Source of the DNA: Trichoderma breve
Lineage: Eukaryota > Ascomycota > Sordariomycetes > Hypocreales > Hypocreaceae
Assembly: GCF_028502605.1 (NCBI RefSeq)
Contig: NW_026611593.1
Span: forward strand, 1,302,001-1,366,000
Length of the DNA: 64,000 bases
Reading direction: 5' to 3'
Shown here: piece by piece, positions 48,032 through 59,671 of the stretch
Layout of the letters: the number at the start of each line of letters is the position of its first letter
Numbering within the stretch: the stretch's first letter is position 1
Notes under the pieces: model-generated
What the model saw: only the letters and a program-made list of their open reading frames with translations
What the model was told of the DNA's origin: nothing
Database searches by the model: none
Position numbers and translations under genes: made by a program

Positions 48032-49554
48032 ATGACCTTGACGGTTCTCTCAGATGACCAGGTCAGGGATATCCTAGAAACCCTGAGTCTGGATGAGCTG
48101 GAGGATTTTAGAAAGACCTTGGCCGACGCACTTCATGCCTTTTCAACGGACCTGGGTACCGACGGCTTAGGCATATTCCAGCAGCCGCATCGTGTCTCGA
48201 CGTTGCATCCTGATACTCAGGCCACGACTCTGTATATGCCATCATGCGGCCCCTCTGGCATGGGCTGTAAAGGTACGTGGTACACGAACTTTAAAAAGTC
48301 ATTGTATCTTAATCACGAATATTGACGGTGTATAAAGTGGTGTCTCTCACTGCTGCCGAGGCAACCAAGGACCCCAATGTCCAGAAAATCAGTCCAACAG
48401 GAGTCGTCAACCTGTTCTCACCAGATGGCAAGCCCATTGGCCTTGTTCACGCCAGTACGCTCACTGCTTTCCGCACAGCATTGGCCTCGCTATGTCTCGT
48501 CTATCGCCGCAACCACGTCAAGACAATCACCGTCTTTGGCAGCGGCATGCAGGCATACTGGCATGTCCGCCTGGCCCTGATGATGAGGGGGAGCACAGTC
48601 AAGCACGTCAACATCATCAATCACCGCTTCTCGGACAGCGCTGGCCGCATTCTGAAAAAGTTTACGATTATTCCGCACGAGGTCAAGGTGCGCGAGGGCT
48701 GGGACACGGCAAAGTTCAGCATCCTGACGCCCACTTTCCATGAGTTCAACCGCCTACAGAAGGAGTATATCCGCGCTGCCGACATCATTTACTGCTGCAC
48801 TCCATCTCAGGAGGATCTTTTCGAAGCCTCCATCCTCACAAACCATGAAGGCAGAAAAAAGGGCAGGCTCATTGTCGCAGTAGGAAGCTATACGCCCGAG
48901 ATGAGAGAGTTGCCCGAGGGTCTTCTCCAGCTCGTCACGAAGCCCCGTGAAAAGGGCCATAGGCATTTTCACAAGCATGCCGACGAAGGCGGCGTCATCG
49001 TGGTAGACACATTAGATGGAGCGTTAACGGAAGCCGGAGAGATTATCCATGCAAAGATCCCACCCACCCAACTCGTTGAGTAAGTAACCCCTCATTTCCC
49101 TCATGATAACCCCCCCCTATCAGTTTGCGCGTGCCAAGCTAACGGCGATGATTAAAGGCTTGGCGAGCTTGTAATGCTTCACCGAATGGCCGTTGACGAG
49201 TCAGAGTCCGAAGCCTCCGATGTCATGTCACAGACTTCCTCTTTCTCAGAGCTGGACCTCTCAGACAGGACTCAATCTATGAGCACAGTTTACAGTGATC
49301 TGCCACCTAGCCCTTCAAGCACAACGTCTTCGGGGCACAAATCGCCTTTTTCGAAGCACTTCCGGAAAACCTCGAGCAATCTGTCCGACAAGGACAAGGA
49401 GAAGCAAAAGGACGATGCTCTGTCGCGCTGGCTGCGGGACGGCACTGTTGTTTACAAGAGCGTGGGAGTAGGCTTGATGGATCTGGTGGTTGGGACAAAG
49501 CTGATTGAAGTTGCCCAGCAGAAGAACATTGGCACGCAGATTGAGGGCTTTTGA
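48032..49554 (+). CDS. Ornithine cyclodeaminase / mu-crystallin family protein
   Basis: Exons 48032-48272, 48338-49079 and 49158-49554 encode 459 residues; both junctions are GT-AG. The NAD(P)-binding core is clear: PTGVVNLFSPDGKPIGLVHAS, TAFRTALASL, VFGSGMQAYWHVRLALMMRG, then ADIIYCCTPSQEDLF, RLIVAVGSYTPEMREL and VIVVDTLDGALTEAGEI. The family includes ornithine cyclodeaminase, alanine dehydrogenase and ketimine reductases; the substrate cannot be assigned here. The C-terminal 130 residues carry a Ser-rich insert (SESEASDVMSQTSSFSELDL and on) before the last conserved helix (VYKSVGVGLMDLVVGTKLI), making it about 100 residues longer than typical members. Confidence 0.85.
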
Positions 49555-49849
49555 ATAAAATGGTACGAAGCGGTGTAGATGTGTTGGCATTTAGTAGCAT
49601 TCAAGATTTCCAAACTCGAGCAATAAAAGCATGTACTGTTAGAACTCAGGTTTCTATAAGATGTAGGCTGCAAAAGTCACATTCTCTCCACACAGAATTA
49701 CTTTTCTAAATTTTTTAATTAACATCAGGTATTCAATATTTCTATGCTAGATTGTTCTCCGCGTTTTACGAGAACATAAACAAGAGACTCGTTTTCTATT
49801 CGTACACATTCATCCCATATATACCCGCACCTAATAATGATCATCCACT

Positions 49850-51347
49850 TTACTCGGCAACCCAGACGGCGCTCATGCCCATACCAGTGCCAATGCACAT
49901 GGATGTGTTGCCAACCTTCTTACCCGTCCTCTTGAGCTCATACAGCAGCGTCGAAACCTGGCGAGCACCAGTGCAGCCCAGGGGGTGGCCAAAGGCAATG
50001 GCACCGCCCTTGGGGTTAATCTTCTCGTGGGGAATGCCCAGCTGGTTGGCGCACCACAGGCACTGGCTGGCAAACGCCTCGTTGATCTCGAAGATGTCGA
50101 CGTCGTCCTTGGAAATGCCGGCCTTTTGCAGGGCCTTGGGGATGGCCTTCCAGGGACCCTGACCCATGAGCAGGGGAGCAACACCGACGACAGCGCCGGC
50201 GACGTACTTGCCGAGGATGGTCTGGCCGAGCTTCTCGGCGATGGAGCGGCGCATGAGCAGCACGGCGGCGGCGCCGTCGGAGACCTGGCTGGCGTTTCCG
50301 GCGTGGATGGAGCCGTTCTTGGCAAAGGCAGGGCGGATCTTGCTCAGGGACTCGGCGGTGATGCCGTCGCGGACGCCGTCGTCGCGGTCGACGACAACCT
50401 CCTTCCACTCCTCTGTCTTGGGGTCCTGGACGCGGACCTTGAGGGGGACGATCTCCTCCTTGAAGAGACCCTCCTTCTGGGCCTTGATGGCTTTTTGGTA
50501 TGAGGCGGCGGCGAAAGCATCCTGGGTCTCACGGGTGATGCCGAGATCCACGGCCATGGCCTCGGAGAGAACGCCCATGGGGACCTTGCAGTTGGCAGCC
50601 TCCTTGACCTTCTGGAAGTCTTCCGAGAGTTCAGACACGGCGTTTGGGCTGTTCAATGTCAGTCTCTGTTACCATGGCACCAGCAGTATCTTCTCTACTC
50701 ACCCATAGTTCAAGGTCATGCTCTCCACACCAGCACCAATACCGATATCAATCATACCAGCCTGGATCTGGTTCGCGACATCGACGCAGGCCTGCAGGCC
50801 AGACGAGCACTGTCTGTTGACCGCACGCACGGCAGTCTCCTCTGTGAAGCCAGCGACAAAGGCGGCGGCGCGAAACTCGGTGGCACCGGCACCCGGCGCA
50901 AGCACGTTACCGACGGCGACGTCCTCAACGAGCGCGGGGTTGATCTTGGAGCGGTCGATGATGGCCTTTAGGACACCGGCGAGAAGGTCGCCAGCGGGGG
51001 TGTCCTTGAAGCCACCCTTGCCGCCCTTGGTGAAGGCGGTACGGCAAGCGGCAGTGACGACAACCTAGTTTGGAGATGCGAATGAGTATGTGTTGTTTTG
51101 TATATATCACCTCGACAGAGAAGGGAGAGAAAAGGGAGGATTGTAAAGGTTGGAGCGTACATCGTCAGGGCGCTTCTCGAGGATCTTGTCGCGACCACCG
51201 GCGGTAGGGTTGCCGGAGATCTGGCCTCCAATCTGGGAAATTCTGTCGGCGGCTGTTGCAGAAGAGAAAGAGCGTTAGGAACCAAAACTTGAGCTGGATC
51301 AAGGGTGTTGATTTGATCGTCCTGTGACAGGATCACTTACCGCCCAT
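49850..51347 (-). CDS. pot1: 3-ketoacyl-CoA thiolase, probably peroxisomal
   Basis: Four exons on the minus strand: a 7-nt first coding exon 51347-51341, then 51252-51161, 51064-50703 and 50648-49850, for 419 residues. The start MGAADRISQIGGQISG contains RISQIGGQI, close to the PTS2 peroxisomal signal R-[LVI]-x5-[HQ]-[LA]; it exists only after splicing the micro-exon. Thiolase hallmarks are NRQCSSGLQA with the nucleophilic Cys, NEAFASQCLWC, GGAIAFGHPLGCTGARQV and the final MCIGTGMGMSAV. It cleaves 3-ketoacyl-CoA to acetyl-CoA and a shortened acyl-CoA in beta-oxidation. Peroxisomal location is inferred from the PTS2-like start. Confidence 0.92.
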
Positions 51348-52295
51348 TTTGTGTAGATGTGTGAAAAGATGGGAGAAAAAGGATGGGTGGATGGATGAAT
51401 ATGATAAGAAGAAAGATGGAGGAGAGAGAGTAATAGATGATGCGAAAGATCTAAAAGAAGAAGAAGTAAAAGATAAGAAATGACAGTGACGATGTGGACG
51501 GAGGATTATTATAATCAATCCGGCTGACCTCGGATGTATTGACCCTTCCAAATCCCCAAACAGGTGGCACAAACGCTGACCAGCTCCAAGTCGGCCGAGG
51601 CATCTCCAATCGCCCAAAATTGCTAGTGCCCACCCGCATTCGCCTTAGCGCCTTTCACATGCCGATGGGGTCCTTTTGGGGTTCCCCAGCTTTTCGCTTT
51701 TACTTGCTCCAAAACTTGTTGCCGCCTCTTGTCATGGTCATGGTCATGGGGTATGTGGTGTTTGAGTAATCAATCAATCAGATGGGCATTTATTCGCCCT
51801 CGCCTTCACTGAGTCGAGTATTATGGAGCCGGAGTACATGTGCATGTACAGTAATGAAGCCGCATTTCTCTGGCTGGTTTCGGCATCTTCCATTGCACAT
51901 GACGGACAAAAGCTGACAGTACATGATGTTGGCTGAGTTGGCTTGTGAAAAAGCTGAAAATGGCTTTTTCCTAGTGGCAGCTAAATTTACCATCCATCTC
52001 GTACCGTCTTACTGGGCCACTATTGTGCCGCATTGACGTTATCTGGAGGGCTCATCTCATCTGACAATCTCACAGCTTCTCACGCTACCGAGGCTAGATT
52101 CAATCTCAGATCCAAATCTCCAAACACGTTCATGCATGCATATTCTTGCCCATACGTGCAGTTGCTTTTTAAGTGATTTTCATATTTCAATTCCACAAGG
52201 GTTACTAGTATTAACTTTGCCTTACACCGCCCATAACATCTCCAAACGCCCATTATATATACAACGCCAGCCTACCCCATCACATCACTCCGCCA
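51348..52295. other. Intergenic spacer
   Basis: Promoter of the thiolase gene at the left (AG/CT-rich tracts at 51360-51480 on the plus strand) and the 3' flank of the MsrB gene at the right. No gene seen. Confidence 0.55.
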
Positions 52296-52971
52296 TTATG
52301 CCTGGGTATCCTCCTTGCTCTTCTCAACCACCTTATCTTCCGGTGAAAACTTCAAGCTGATGCTGTTCACGCAATGGCGCTCATCCGTCGGCGTCGAGAA
52401 TCCCTCTCCCTTGAAAACATGGCCCAAGTGACCGCCGCAGTTGGAGCAGACGATTTCCGTCCTGATAGAACCAAAGCTTCGGTCCTCGTGTCGAGTCACT
52501 GCGCCAGGCACGCTGTCGAAATAGGCTGGCCAGCCGCAGCCCGAGTTGAATTTGTGAGTGGCCTTGTAGAGCGGCGCATCGCATGCAGCGCAGGTGTAGA
52601 CACCCTCCTTGGGGTAGTGCTTGTCAAACTCTCCAGTACCAGGGGCTTCAGTTCCCTTTTCTCTGAGAATTCGGAATTGTGCTGCGAGAGTGTGTTAGTG
52701 ACATGAAACTTAAAATCGCAAAGCTGGGTGAAAGAAACGCACTTGGGTTGAGAATGGCGCGCCATTCGTCCTCGGTTCGCTGGTCGGGATAAGTCATGTT
52801 GGATGAGGGCTTAGATGATGAACCAAACAGGGCGCTCAAGAATGGAATGCTAGACATAGATTGCAGGCGAATAGGTTGCAGTGCGTGTCGTCGGATTTGA
52901 TGCGGGGATTTAACGCGGGCGAAAGTAGACAGGGAGAAGATGAATCGTGAGAATGCAGGCACAAAGCGCAT
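52296..52971 (-). CDS. msrB: Peptide methionine-(R)-S-oxide reductase MsrB
   Basis: Exons 52971-52743 and 52681-52296 on the minus strand (61-nt intron, GTGCGT, branch ACTAAC, acceptor TCGCAG) give 204 residues. The chosen ATG starts an Arg- and Ser-rich, acid-free leader (MRFVPAFSRFIFSLSTFARV), a likely mitochondrial presequence. Further in-frame Met codons (MSSIPF, MTYPDQ) could give a cytosolic form. MsrB motifs are EKGTEAPGTGEFD, zinc-binding CAAC and CSNC, SGCGWPAYFDSV, GGHLGHVF and the catalytic Cys in RHCVNSISLKF. The enzyme repairs methionine-R-sulfoxide using thioredoxin. Confidence 0.93.
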
Positions 52972-53873
52972 GAAGGCGATGTTGATTGTGTTGATATAAA
53001 TGGGAAGAGGCGACAACTTGATTGCCTTTATATGTATTGATGAGAGATGTTGTAAGAGTATGATTGGTTAATTGGATTTGGAAGACGTGTTACAGCCGCA
53101 ACGAGGTTTTTGACAAATCTGTGTATAGCCGCAATTGATTCCATTGCATCATCCAAATCGAGGCCCCAAAGGCCCCCACACACTGTATTATGCCATATTG
53201 AGCACTGGGAAAATCAGCGCTAAGGCTTCGCATTTTGCGTCTGGAAGGCTTGCAAGGCTACGTGACCCAATTAATTGGAATCGTCATTGATACCTGTTGT
53301 GGAATACAGTGCCAGCTCAAACTCTACCAGTTAGGCATATTCCATAAGTACGGAGTAGGTACCTGGTGATGGAGTTGTCTGAGAGTTGTCTCAGCTCAAA
53401 TATTCCACTGCTACTCTTCAGACAACTATTGGGGACCATGACGTTGCAGCACACCAGATTCAATCAGCCTTCTAATCTGCATCATGTGAATTAATTATTC
53501 CAACTATATGACTTCATTATCCCTCTCTAGCAACAAACCTCATCATAACAAGCAGAAAGTGACGGCAACATTGTGAAATCCGCCCAGCTACCATCTTTCT
53601 GGCTACAGGGTAGGCTGCACCCAATACCACTGCTTTCCGAAGTGCTGCCGACAAATGGGGCCTGTAGCGCTATTGCTGTCTGATACAGGAGGCGGCTTTC
53701 GTGGGGTGCGGTCAACCTGCAACTTGGAAATATCCGAAGAGGCCACACACGACACTTTGCTCTAGGCTGCCGCATTTCTTTCTTCTCTGCACAGCATAAG
53801 TACAAGGCAACCGCCTTTCTAGCAATCCCGACCATACACTATTCGATTATCCTTTTGCGAAATCTGATCCGCC
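52972..53873. other. Divergent promoter region, MsrB / Age2
   Basis: About 0.9 kb with no supported gene; it must hold both promoters. Confidence 0.5.
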
Positions 53874-55617
53874 ATGTCGAGACGAGCCCCAAATCCCGGC
53901 GCCGAGCGGGCGGCGCAGAACCAGGCGACCATCAAGAGTCTCCTGAAGCTCGAACCCAACAAAGTCTGTGCTGATTGCAAGCGGAACAAGCGTATGTCCA
54001 CCTGTCATGAACTAATCTTTCACTATCAATCAATTCCGCCAAAAATACTAACGATAGTCTCGTTCGCTAGACCCCCGATGGGCCAGCTGGAACCTGGGCG
54101 TCTTTGTCTGCATTCGATGCTCCGGCATTCACCGCGGCATGGGCACCCACATCAGCAGAGTCAAGTCGGTCGACCTCGATTCATGGACGGATGAGCAGCT
54201 CCAGAGCGTGCTGAACTGGGGCAACGCGCGCGCCAACAAATACTGGGAAGCCAAGCTGGCGCCCGGCCACACGCCATCCGAATCCAAGATCGAGAACTTT
54301 ATCCGCACCAAGTACGAGCTGAAGCGATGGACAATGGACGGACCGATCCCAGACCCCTCTACCCTCGATGCCGCAGCCGATGACGACGTTCCCCTAAGCC
54401 TGGTCAAGGAGAAGCAGGTCGTTGAGAGAAACGAGTCTATCAGGAAGGCCTCGATTGGACAATCCCAGGCACCGCGAAGAGCTCCTATCCCGGCCCCTGC
54501 CGTAGGAGATCTCATCGGTGGCGATGACCCTGTGCCAGCGCGGGCGACTAGCGGACCTCCTGTTGGCAGAGTCACCCCCAAGGCCGAACCCGCCCCTCCT
54601 AAGACGACTGGTACCAAGGACTCATTGCTCGGACTCGATTTCCTGGGTGAAGCCAGCGCACCGCCGCGGCCAGCGAGCACACCAGGGGTCAGCAGCTCTG
54701 GAGGCCAGTCAAGACCTGACCTGAAACAGTCCATCTTGTCACTATATGCCTCTGTCCCTAAGCCGCAACCCCCTCAACAGCAGTATCAGCAACAGCATGG
54801 ATTTGGAGGCCCCGTCTCTCCAACCATGAGCCACCACTCACCCCAGGGCTCAATGGGCGGCTTCAACGATGCCTTTGGCAATTTGAACCTGGCAGCCGCC
54901 AAGCCGGCACCAGTCGATCCCTTTGCGAGCTTTGGTACGAGAGCGGGAGCGTCCCAATCAAACAACAGCAATGCATTTGGCGGCCTGAGTGGAGGCAGCT
55001 TCTTCGACTCGAAGCCTGCGCAATCTCACCAATCCAAGCCCTCCAACTCCAGCTCTGGATTTGGCGGATTCGGTGCCTTCTCATCGCCTGTGGCCGCTGC
55101 CCCGGCCGCCCCCAAGGCGTCATCTGCCATGGATGATCTCTTCGACTTCTCCGCGCCCGCCACCCAGCCGGTGTCTCCGCCAATTGCCCAACCGAGCGTC
55201 CCGGTGTCCAGCTCCGTCTTCAACCTCTCATCTCCCCAGAACAAACCCGCTGCTCCCGTGCCTGCGCCTGCGCCTGCACCAAGCTCGGCCGCAGCCGTGA
55301 TTGGTGGGGCCAACCTGTCGGGAGCTGATGTCTGGGGTGGGAATGAGTGGAGCAGCTCAACGACGGCCGCTCCGGTCGCCCAGAAGAGCCCTTCGCTGCC
55401 AAAGCCGGCTTCGACCAGCCTTGGATGGGAGGGAGCTTCTTTTGCCAACACGCCGATTGTTCCCGGATCCAACGGTGGCTTCAACCCGGCCCCCAAGGTT
55501 GCCGCCGATGAAGAATTTGGCGGCTGGACGAGCAGCACTGGACCAACTACCTCTGGCACAGCGGCTAAGGGAGGCTTTGGGGGCGACGAGGATTTGTTCT
55601 CTAACGTTTGGCAGTAA
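53874..55617 (+). CDS. age2: ADP-ribosylation factor GTPase-activating protein, Age2 type
   Basis: Exons 53874-53991 and 54071-55617, joined across a 79-nt intron with a TACTAAC branch site and CTAG acceptor, give 554 residues. The N-terminal ArfGAP zinc finger is rebuilt by the splice: VCADCKRNKHPRWASWNLGV then CIRCSGIHRGMGTHISRVKS, giving C-x2-C-x16-C-x2-C and the arginine finger after GIH. The domain continues through WTDEQLQSVLNWGNARANKY. The rest is disordered, rich in Pro, Ser, Ala and Gln, with FGG/FDF-type short motifs that could bind coat or adaptor proteins. Age2 stimulates GTP hydrolysis on Arf in post-Golgi traffic. Confidence 0.9.
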
Positions 55618-56092
55618 TATTGCTTCTCTCTATATATTTTATAATGACGAGCTGTGTGCAGGACCGGGAGGGGAAGGAAAGAGTTTTAATTAACCGGGCT
55701 GCACCATTGGGTAGGGCGGGCATGTTACTGGGCGTTTGTTATGCATGTTAGGAGTCTTGTAGATTGCAAAAAAGGAGGCATAGAGCTGCGTGGTCATGGC
55801 ATTCCTCGTGCCTGTGGTGATGAATCTATCTGACCTGTTTACGTCTTGAAGTATGATGTAATTGATAATATCTGTCCCCATAATGTATTTATTGATTTAA
55901 GAGAGAAAAAAATTGAAAAGAAGCCAATGCTCATAAAAACTCCCCGTAGCACGCCAAGGGTATTGTCTTTGAAGTCCGATTGCACTTTGTATATCCTAAA
56001 CGACAATTACCAAGAGGAAAAAAACACCCCTTTCCACAAGCCCGGAACCTGTCCCAACAGGTAAATCCGTTCTATGCTATGTCCCCCCATCC

Positions 56093-56463
56093 TTAAAAGA
56101 TCCACTTGATGCCGTAGTAGAGTATTAAGAACGCCCCGATGATGATGGCTGAGAGCTTTATTATCGCAACGTTGTTTCCTGAGGCGGCCATTCGCGTTAA
56201 CCTGGATGCGGAGCCTTTGACCTGGGAGGCCATGGATGTGAATGTGTCGGTCTGGAGGAGAGAATCATGTCAGCCTTGGTTCGAGGATTTTGAGTGTGAA
56301 TACAGGGGGAGGATTCTTTTGCACGTACGGTGTTGTCGATGACGTCTTGGGCGCGGGCGTTATCGTAGATGTCGACTGTGACGCCGCGCAGGGCGGTGAC
56401 TTTGGAGGAGAGCTCTTCCAGACGAGCGTTGTTCTGGCGCTCGCGCTCGTATGCCTCGGACAT
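56093..56463 (-). CDS. sft1: Golgi SNARE Sft1 (Bet1-like, tail-anchored)
   Basis: Two exons on the minus strand, 56463-56329 and 56251-56093, joined over a 77-nt intron (GTACGT, branch GCTGAC, acceptor CTCCAG), give 97 residues, the same length as yeast Sft1. The SNARE helix is NNARLEELSSKVTALRGVTV continuing DIYDNARAQDVIDNTTDTFT, then KGSASRLTRMAASGNN, and a C-terminal anchor VAIIKLSAIIIGAFLILYYG. Sft1 is a Qc-SNARE for retrograde traffic within the Golgi. Position of the single membrane anchor at the very end fits a tail-anchored protein. Confidence 0.9.
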
Positions 56464-57661
56464 GGTGGGCGGTTGTGGAGAGGACGGAGGAGGTTCGACG
56501 AGGATGTGAGCGTCTGCTCTCTACTGGATTCGCTTCGTCTGCTTGGAGCGCTGTGATATCGCGAAAGAACGTCTCGTCGGTAAGAAGGGCAGATAGTCTC
56601 GTCAGGGAAAACCGGGAGGTGAGGCTGAATGCGCTTGTCAAAGGGAAGCTGTCCAACGGCGTGTGATGCTTGGTGTTCTCTCGAAGCCGCTATTGGCTGC
56701 TTGTCGGCGCGGGCGCGAAAACGGAAAGGATTGTAGTGAGTCGGGAAAACAAAATAAGGTCAGTTGGAAAATGGATGACGATGGTACCGAGGCTTAGATT
56801 TGATGAAGGTGATTGATGGTTGAATGATGGCGGATGGGATGGATGGACCAGAGCGCTGGGGACTAGCGCTGGTTTCAAGTGGCGTAACCCCCCTGTGATG
56901 GTCCTGCGTTTCAGCGCACCTTGGCCTTAGTGGGATTTCCTGGATTTTGTCGCACGGGTTCATTGATGTTCACGCACCGCCACGCGCCGCGCGGTCGGGG
57001 CAATATTCAAGTTGTGGGCCCCGGGGTTCCGGTCTGGAGATGCGCTGTGCAGGTTGACTGATGCTTTAATGCTTACCGATTCGGGGGTTGTGTGATTTGT
57101 GGTTGTAAGGGATTCGTAATGGTCCGGTTGGTTTACGTATAATAGGAAGAGAGTCCAGCAGATGGGTTGTTTGCTTGTTTGTGCTCCCTTTTCTCCTCTT
57201 TTGTTTTCCTTCTCTGATTCTATATCTCGAGGTGCTTGGCTGGATTGACAGCACGAGTTGAACAGCTCCAGAACTCGCTGTAACAAGCCCGTACAGGCTC
57301 AATCCTTCAGGCCTCCTAGCGCCTATACGGCATCAATCAGGCGCCGCAACTGCCTGCAAGCGCTATCGGATCTTCCAGTACCCCATACCTCCGCCTCGTG
57401 CCGAATCGACGCACCCCAACAGGTACCTCCGACTTGCGCCCCCCTCCACCCCGCCTGGCTGCCTGCTAGCAGTGCTAGGTATATTTCCAAGGTGACGGAC
57501 GACTGGACCTTGCTGACGCACCACCTTCTTTCTAGGATCCGATCTTTGCCTCTGTGTGGTTGTGCTTGATTTTTTTTTAATTTCCTCTCTTTTATTCTCC
57601 GGCTTCCACCTTCAACTGCAGCCTCTGGGAGAACGGCCTCGCCTAGGCACACTCGGTCAAG
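56464..57661. promoter_or_regulatory. Divergent promoter region, Sft1 / Ysc84
   Basis: About 1.2 kb between divergent start codons. A CT-rich block with T run just before the Ysc84 ATG (57570-57625) resembles a fungal core promoter or leader. No separate gene is supported. Confidence 0.45.
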
Positions 57662-59031
57662 ATGGGCATCAACAATCCTCTCCCGGCCTCCATGGCATGT
57701 AAGTTAATTCGCGCGCAGACTCTACGTCATTAACATCTTGCTGTCTGGCTTGTGGCGGCTCGCCCTTGTCGCCACGTTCCTGGTCAACAAGATGAAGATG
57801 GAAATTCTGGCCAAGCTTGGTAACTGACTCTGCTCTTCTTCTCTCTCATAACAGCCGAATGTAAGAAATGCGGAAAGATCCTCTCGTCGTTCATCAATCC
57901 GCGGCAGGCCTTTGGCCCCGAAAAGGTGATTCCGCCCTCGATCCTGTCCAACGCAAAGGGCCTCGCCATCATCACCGTCTTCAAGGCCGGATTCCTCGGA
58001 TCTGGTCGCTTCGGCAGTGGGCTCGTGGTCGCTCGACTCCCTGACGGAACCTGGAGCGCTCCCAGCGCTATTGGAACCCTTGGCGGCGGATTTGGCGGAC
58101 AAATCGGCTTCGAGCTGACGGACTTTGTCTTCATCCTTAACGACACCTCGGCCGTCAAGACTTTTGCGCAGGCTGGCTCCATCACACTGGGAGGCAACGT
58201 GTCATTGGCTGCGGGCCCTGTCGGCCGCAATGCCGAGGCCGCCGGCGCAGCTTCGCTCAAGAGCGTGTCGGGCATTTTCAGCTACTCCAAGACCAAGGGT
58301 CTGTTCGCCGGTGTCTCGCTCGAGGGCTCGGCCATCATTGAGCGCCGTGATGCCAACGAGAAGCTGTATGGCACGCGCTACACAGCGCAGCAGCTGCTTA
58401 CCGGGACTGTACCACCTCCGCCGCAGGCCGCGCCCCTCATGAACATTCTCAATTCGAGAGTTTTTAGTGGCATGAGGCTCGGCTCTTCCGACGACACCAT
58501 GTACAACGATATGCCCGTATACGACGACAACCATGACGATGTCGTGTGGGAGGGCCGACAGGGACAGGCGTATGGTGAAGGCCAGCAGAACCCCCGCTCG
58601 AGATCAAACACCTGGCAGGACGATGTTTATGATAGGCCGAATTACAATGCTCCATCACGCTCAAACACGTTTGCGAGCAGGGGATTCGACGACGATTACA
58701 GGTTCCAAGACAGGCCTCCCGAGAAAAAGGTTGGACCTGGCCGTCCCACTGCGCCCAAGCCTGTTTTCGGAGCCAAGCAGGCTACATTGAAGTCGAACGA
58801 GGCCGTGGCATTGTTCAACTTTGACGCAGATCAGCCCGGTGATCTAGGCTTCAAGAAGGGAGACGTCATTACGATATTAAAGAAGACAGATAGCGATAAC
58901 GACTGGTGGTAAGTTTCCACATGCTTCTGACTGTATATAACACACAATTCTAACGCTAGGGTACCAGGACCGGCCAAATCGGAACAAGGCACGGCATTTT
59001 CCCCAGTAACTACGTTAAGATGAAGGAGTGA
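57662..59031 (+). CDS. ysc84: Ysc84/Lsb3-like SH3 protein of actin patches
   Basis: Exons 57662-57698, 57855-58908 and 58968-59031 encode 384 residues. The N-terminal Ysc84 (SYLF) domain is complete: MGINNPLPASMASECKKCGK, NAKGLAIITVFKAGFLGSGR, GSGLVVARLPDGTWSAPSAI, GGGFGGQIGFELTDFVFIL, LGGNVSLAAGPVGRNAEA and SYSKTKGLFAGVSLEGS. A linker rich in Asp, Arg and Asn follows. The C-terminal SH3 domain (VALFNFDADQPGDLGFKKGD...DWWTGQIGTRHGIFPSNYV) is split by the last intron at its conserved Trp pair. The SYLF domain binds phosphoinositides and actin, and the protein works in endocytosis with Las17-type nucleators. Confidence 0.93.
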
Positions 59032-59671
59032 TGAGTTGGACCCGATACCTGTGATACCACAAAGACTGCTGCTTTTTCTTGTTCTTCTTTTCTTCTCCGT
59101 TATACTTTTTTTTTTATTTTCTTGGAAAAAGGGCTCCAATTGGAAGGATACCAACTTGTTTTAACACGTTCTATCTCCTTGGGTTGAATTGATCGTTTTC
59201 TTTCCATCTTTCTCTTCGCGCTGCTCCTTTGGGATTTATGAAGAGCTTCTTTTTCTCTTTTTGTCCTTTTCTGATGGATAGCCGTGTTTTTTTGGTGTTG
59301 ATTAGCAAGGGGAAGAGTTTTATGGTGATCGACAGGCGTAGGGGTTAAGAGAAAGATTTTCTGAGAAAGAATGCTATTTACCAACTTGATAAATCTGCAA
59401 CACACTATTGCCTAAAAAATAATTTATGTGCATGTCTTATGGCTGTGAGAAATTGCTTTTTCCCGTGTGATTTTACTGTTGACACAATGACCCACCAACT
59501 CACTTTACATCTGATGTGGCACTCATCGAACAACAAATATTTGTGTTTCTTCCCTTGTGTAGCTCTATAACACCACCCTGGGTCACTCAGATTGGACTTT
59601 TAATATGAGGTTGTCCACGCCATGCCGTCAGTCATGAACGATGCGAACCACCGTCAGTTCAGCCCCATTGG
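59032..59671. other. Intergenic, start of the duplicated segment
   Basis: 3' flank of the Ysc84 gene, then from about 59440 sequence resembling 61224-61310 (see findings). No gene seen. Confidence 0.5.

Noticed and set aside
49985..50708. Plus-strand frames of 170-180 residues over the thiolase gene
   Set aside because: Antisense shadows of a GC-rich conserved exon; the thiolase motifs are on the minus strand.
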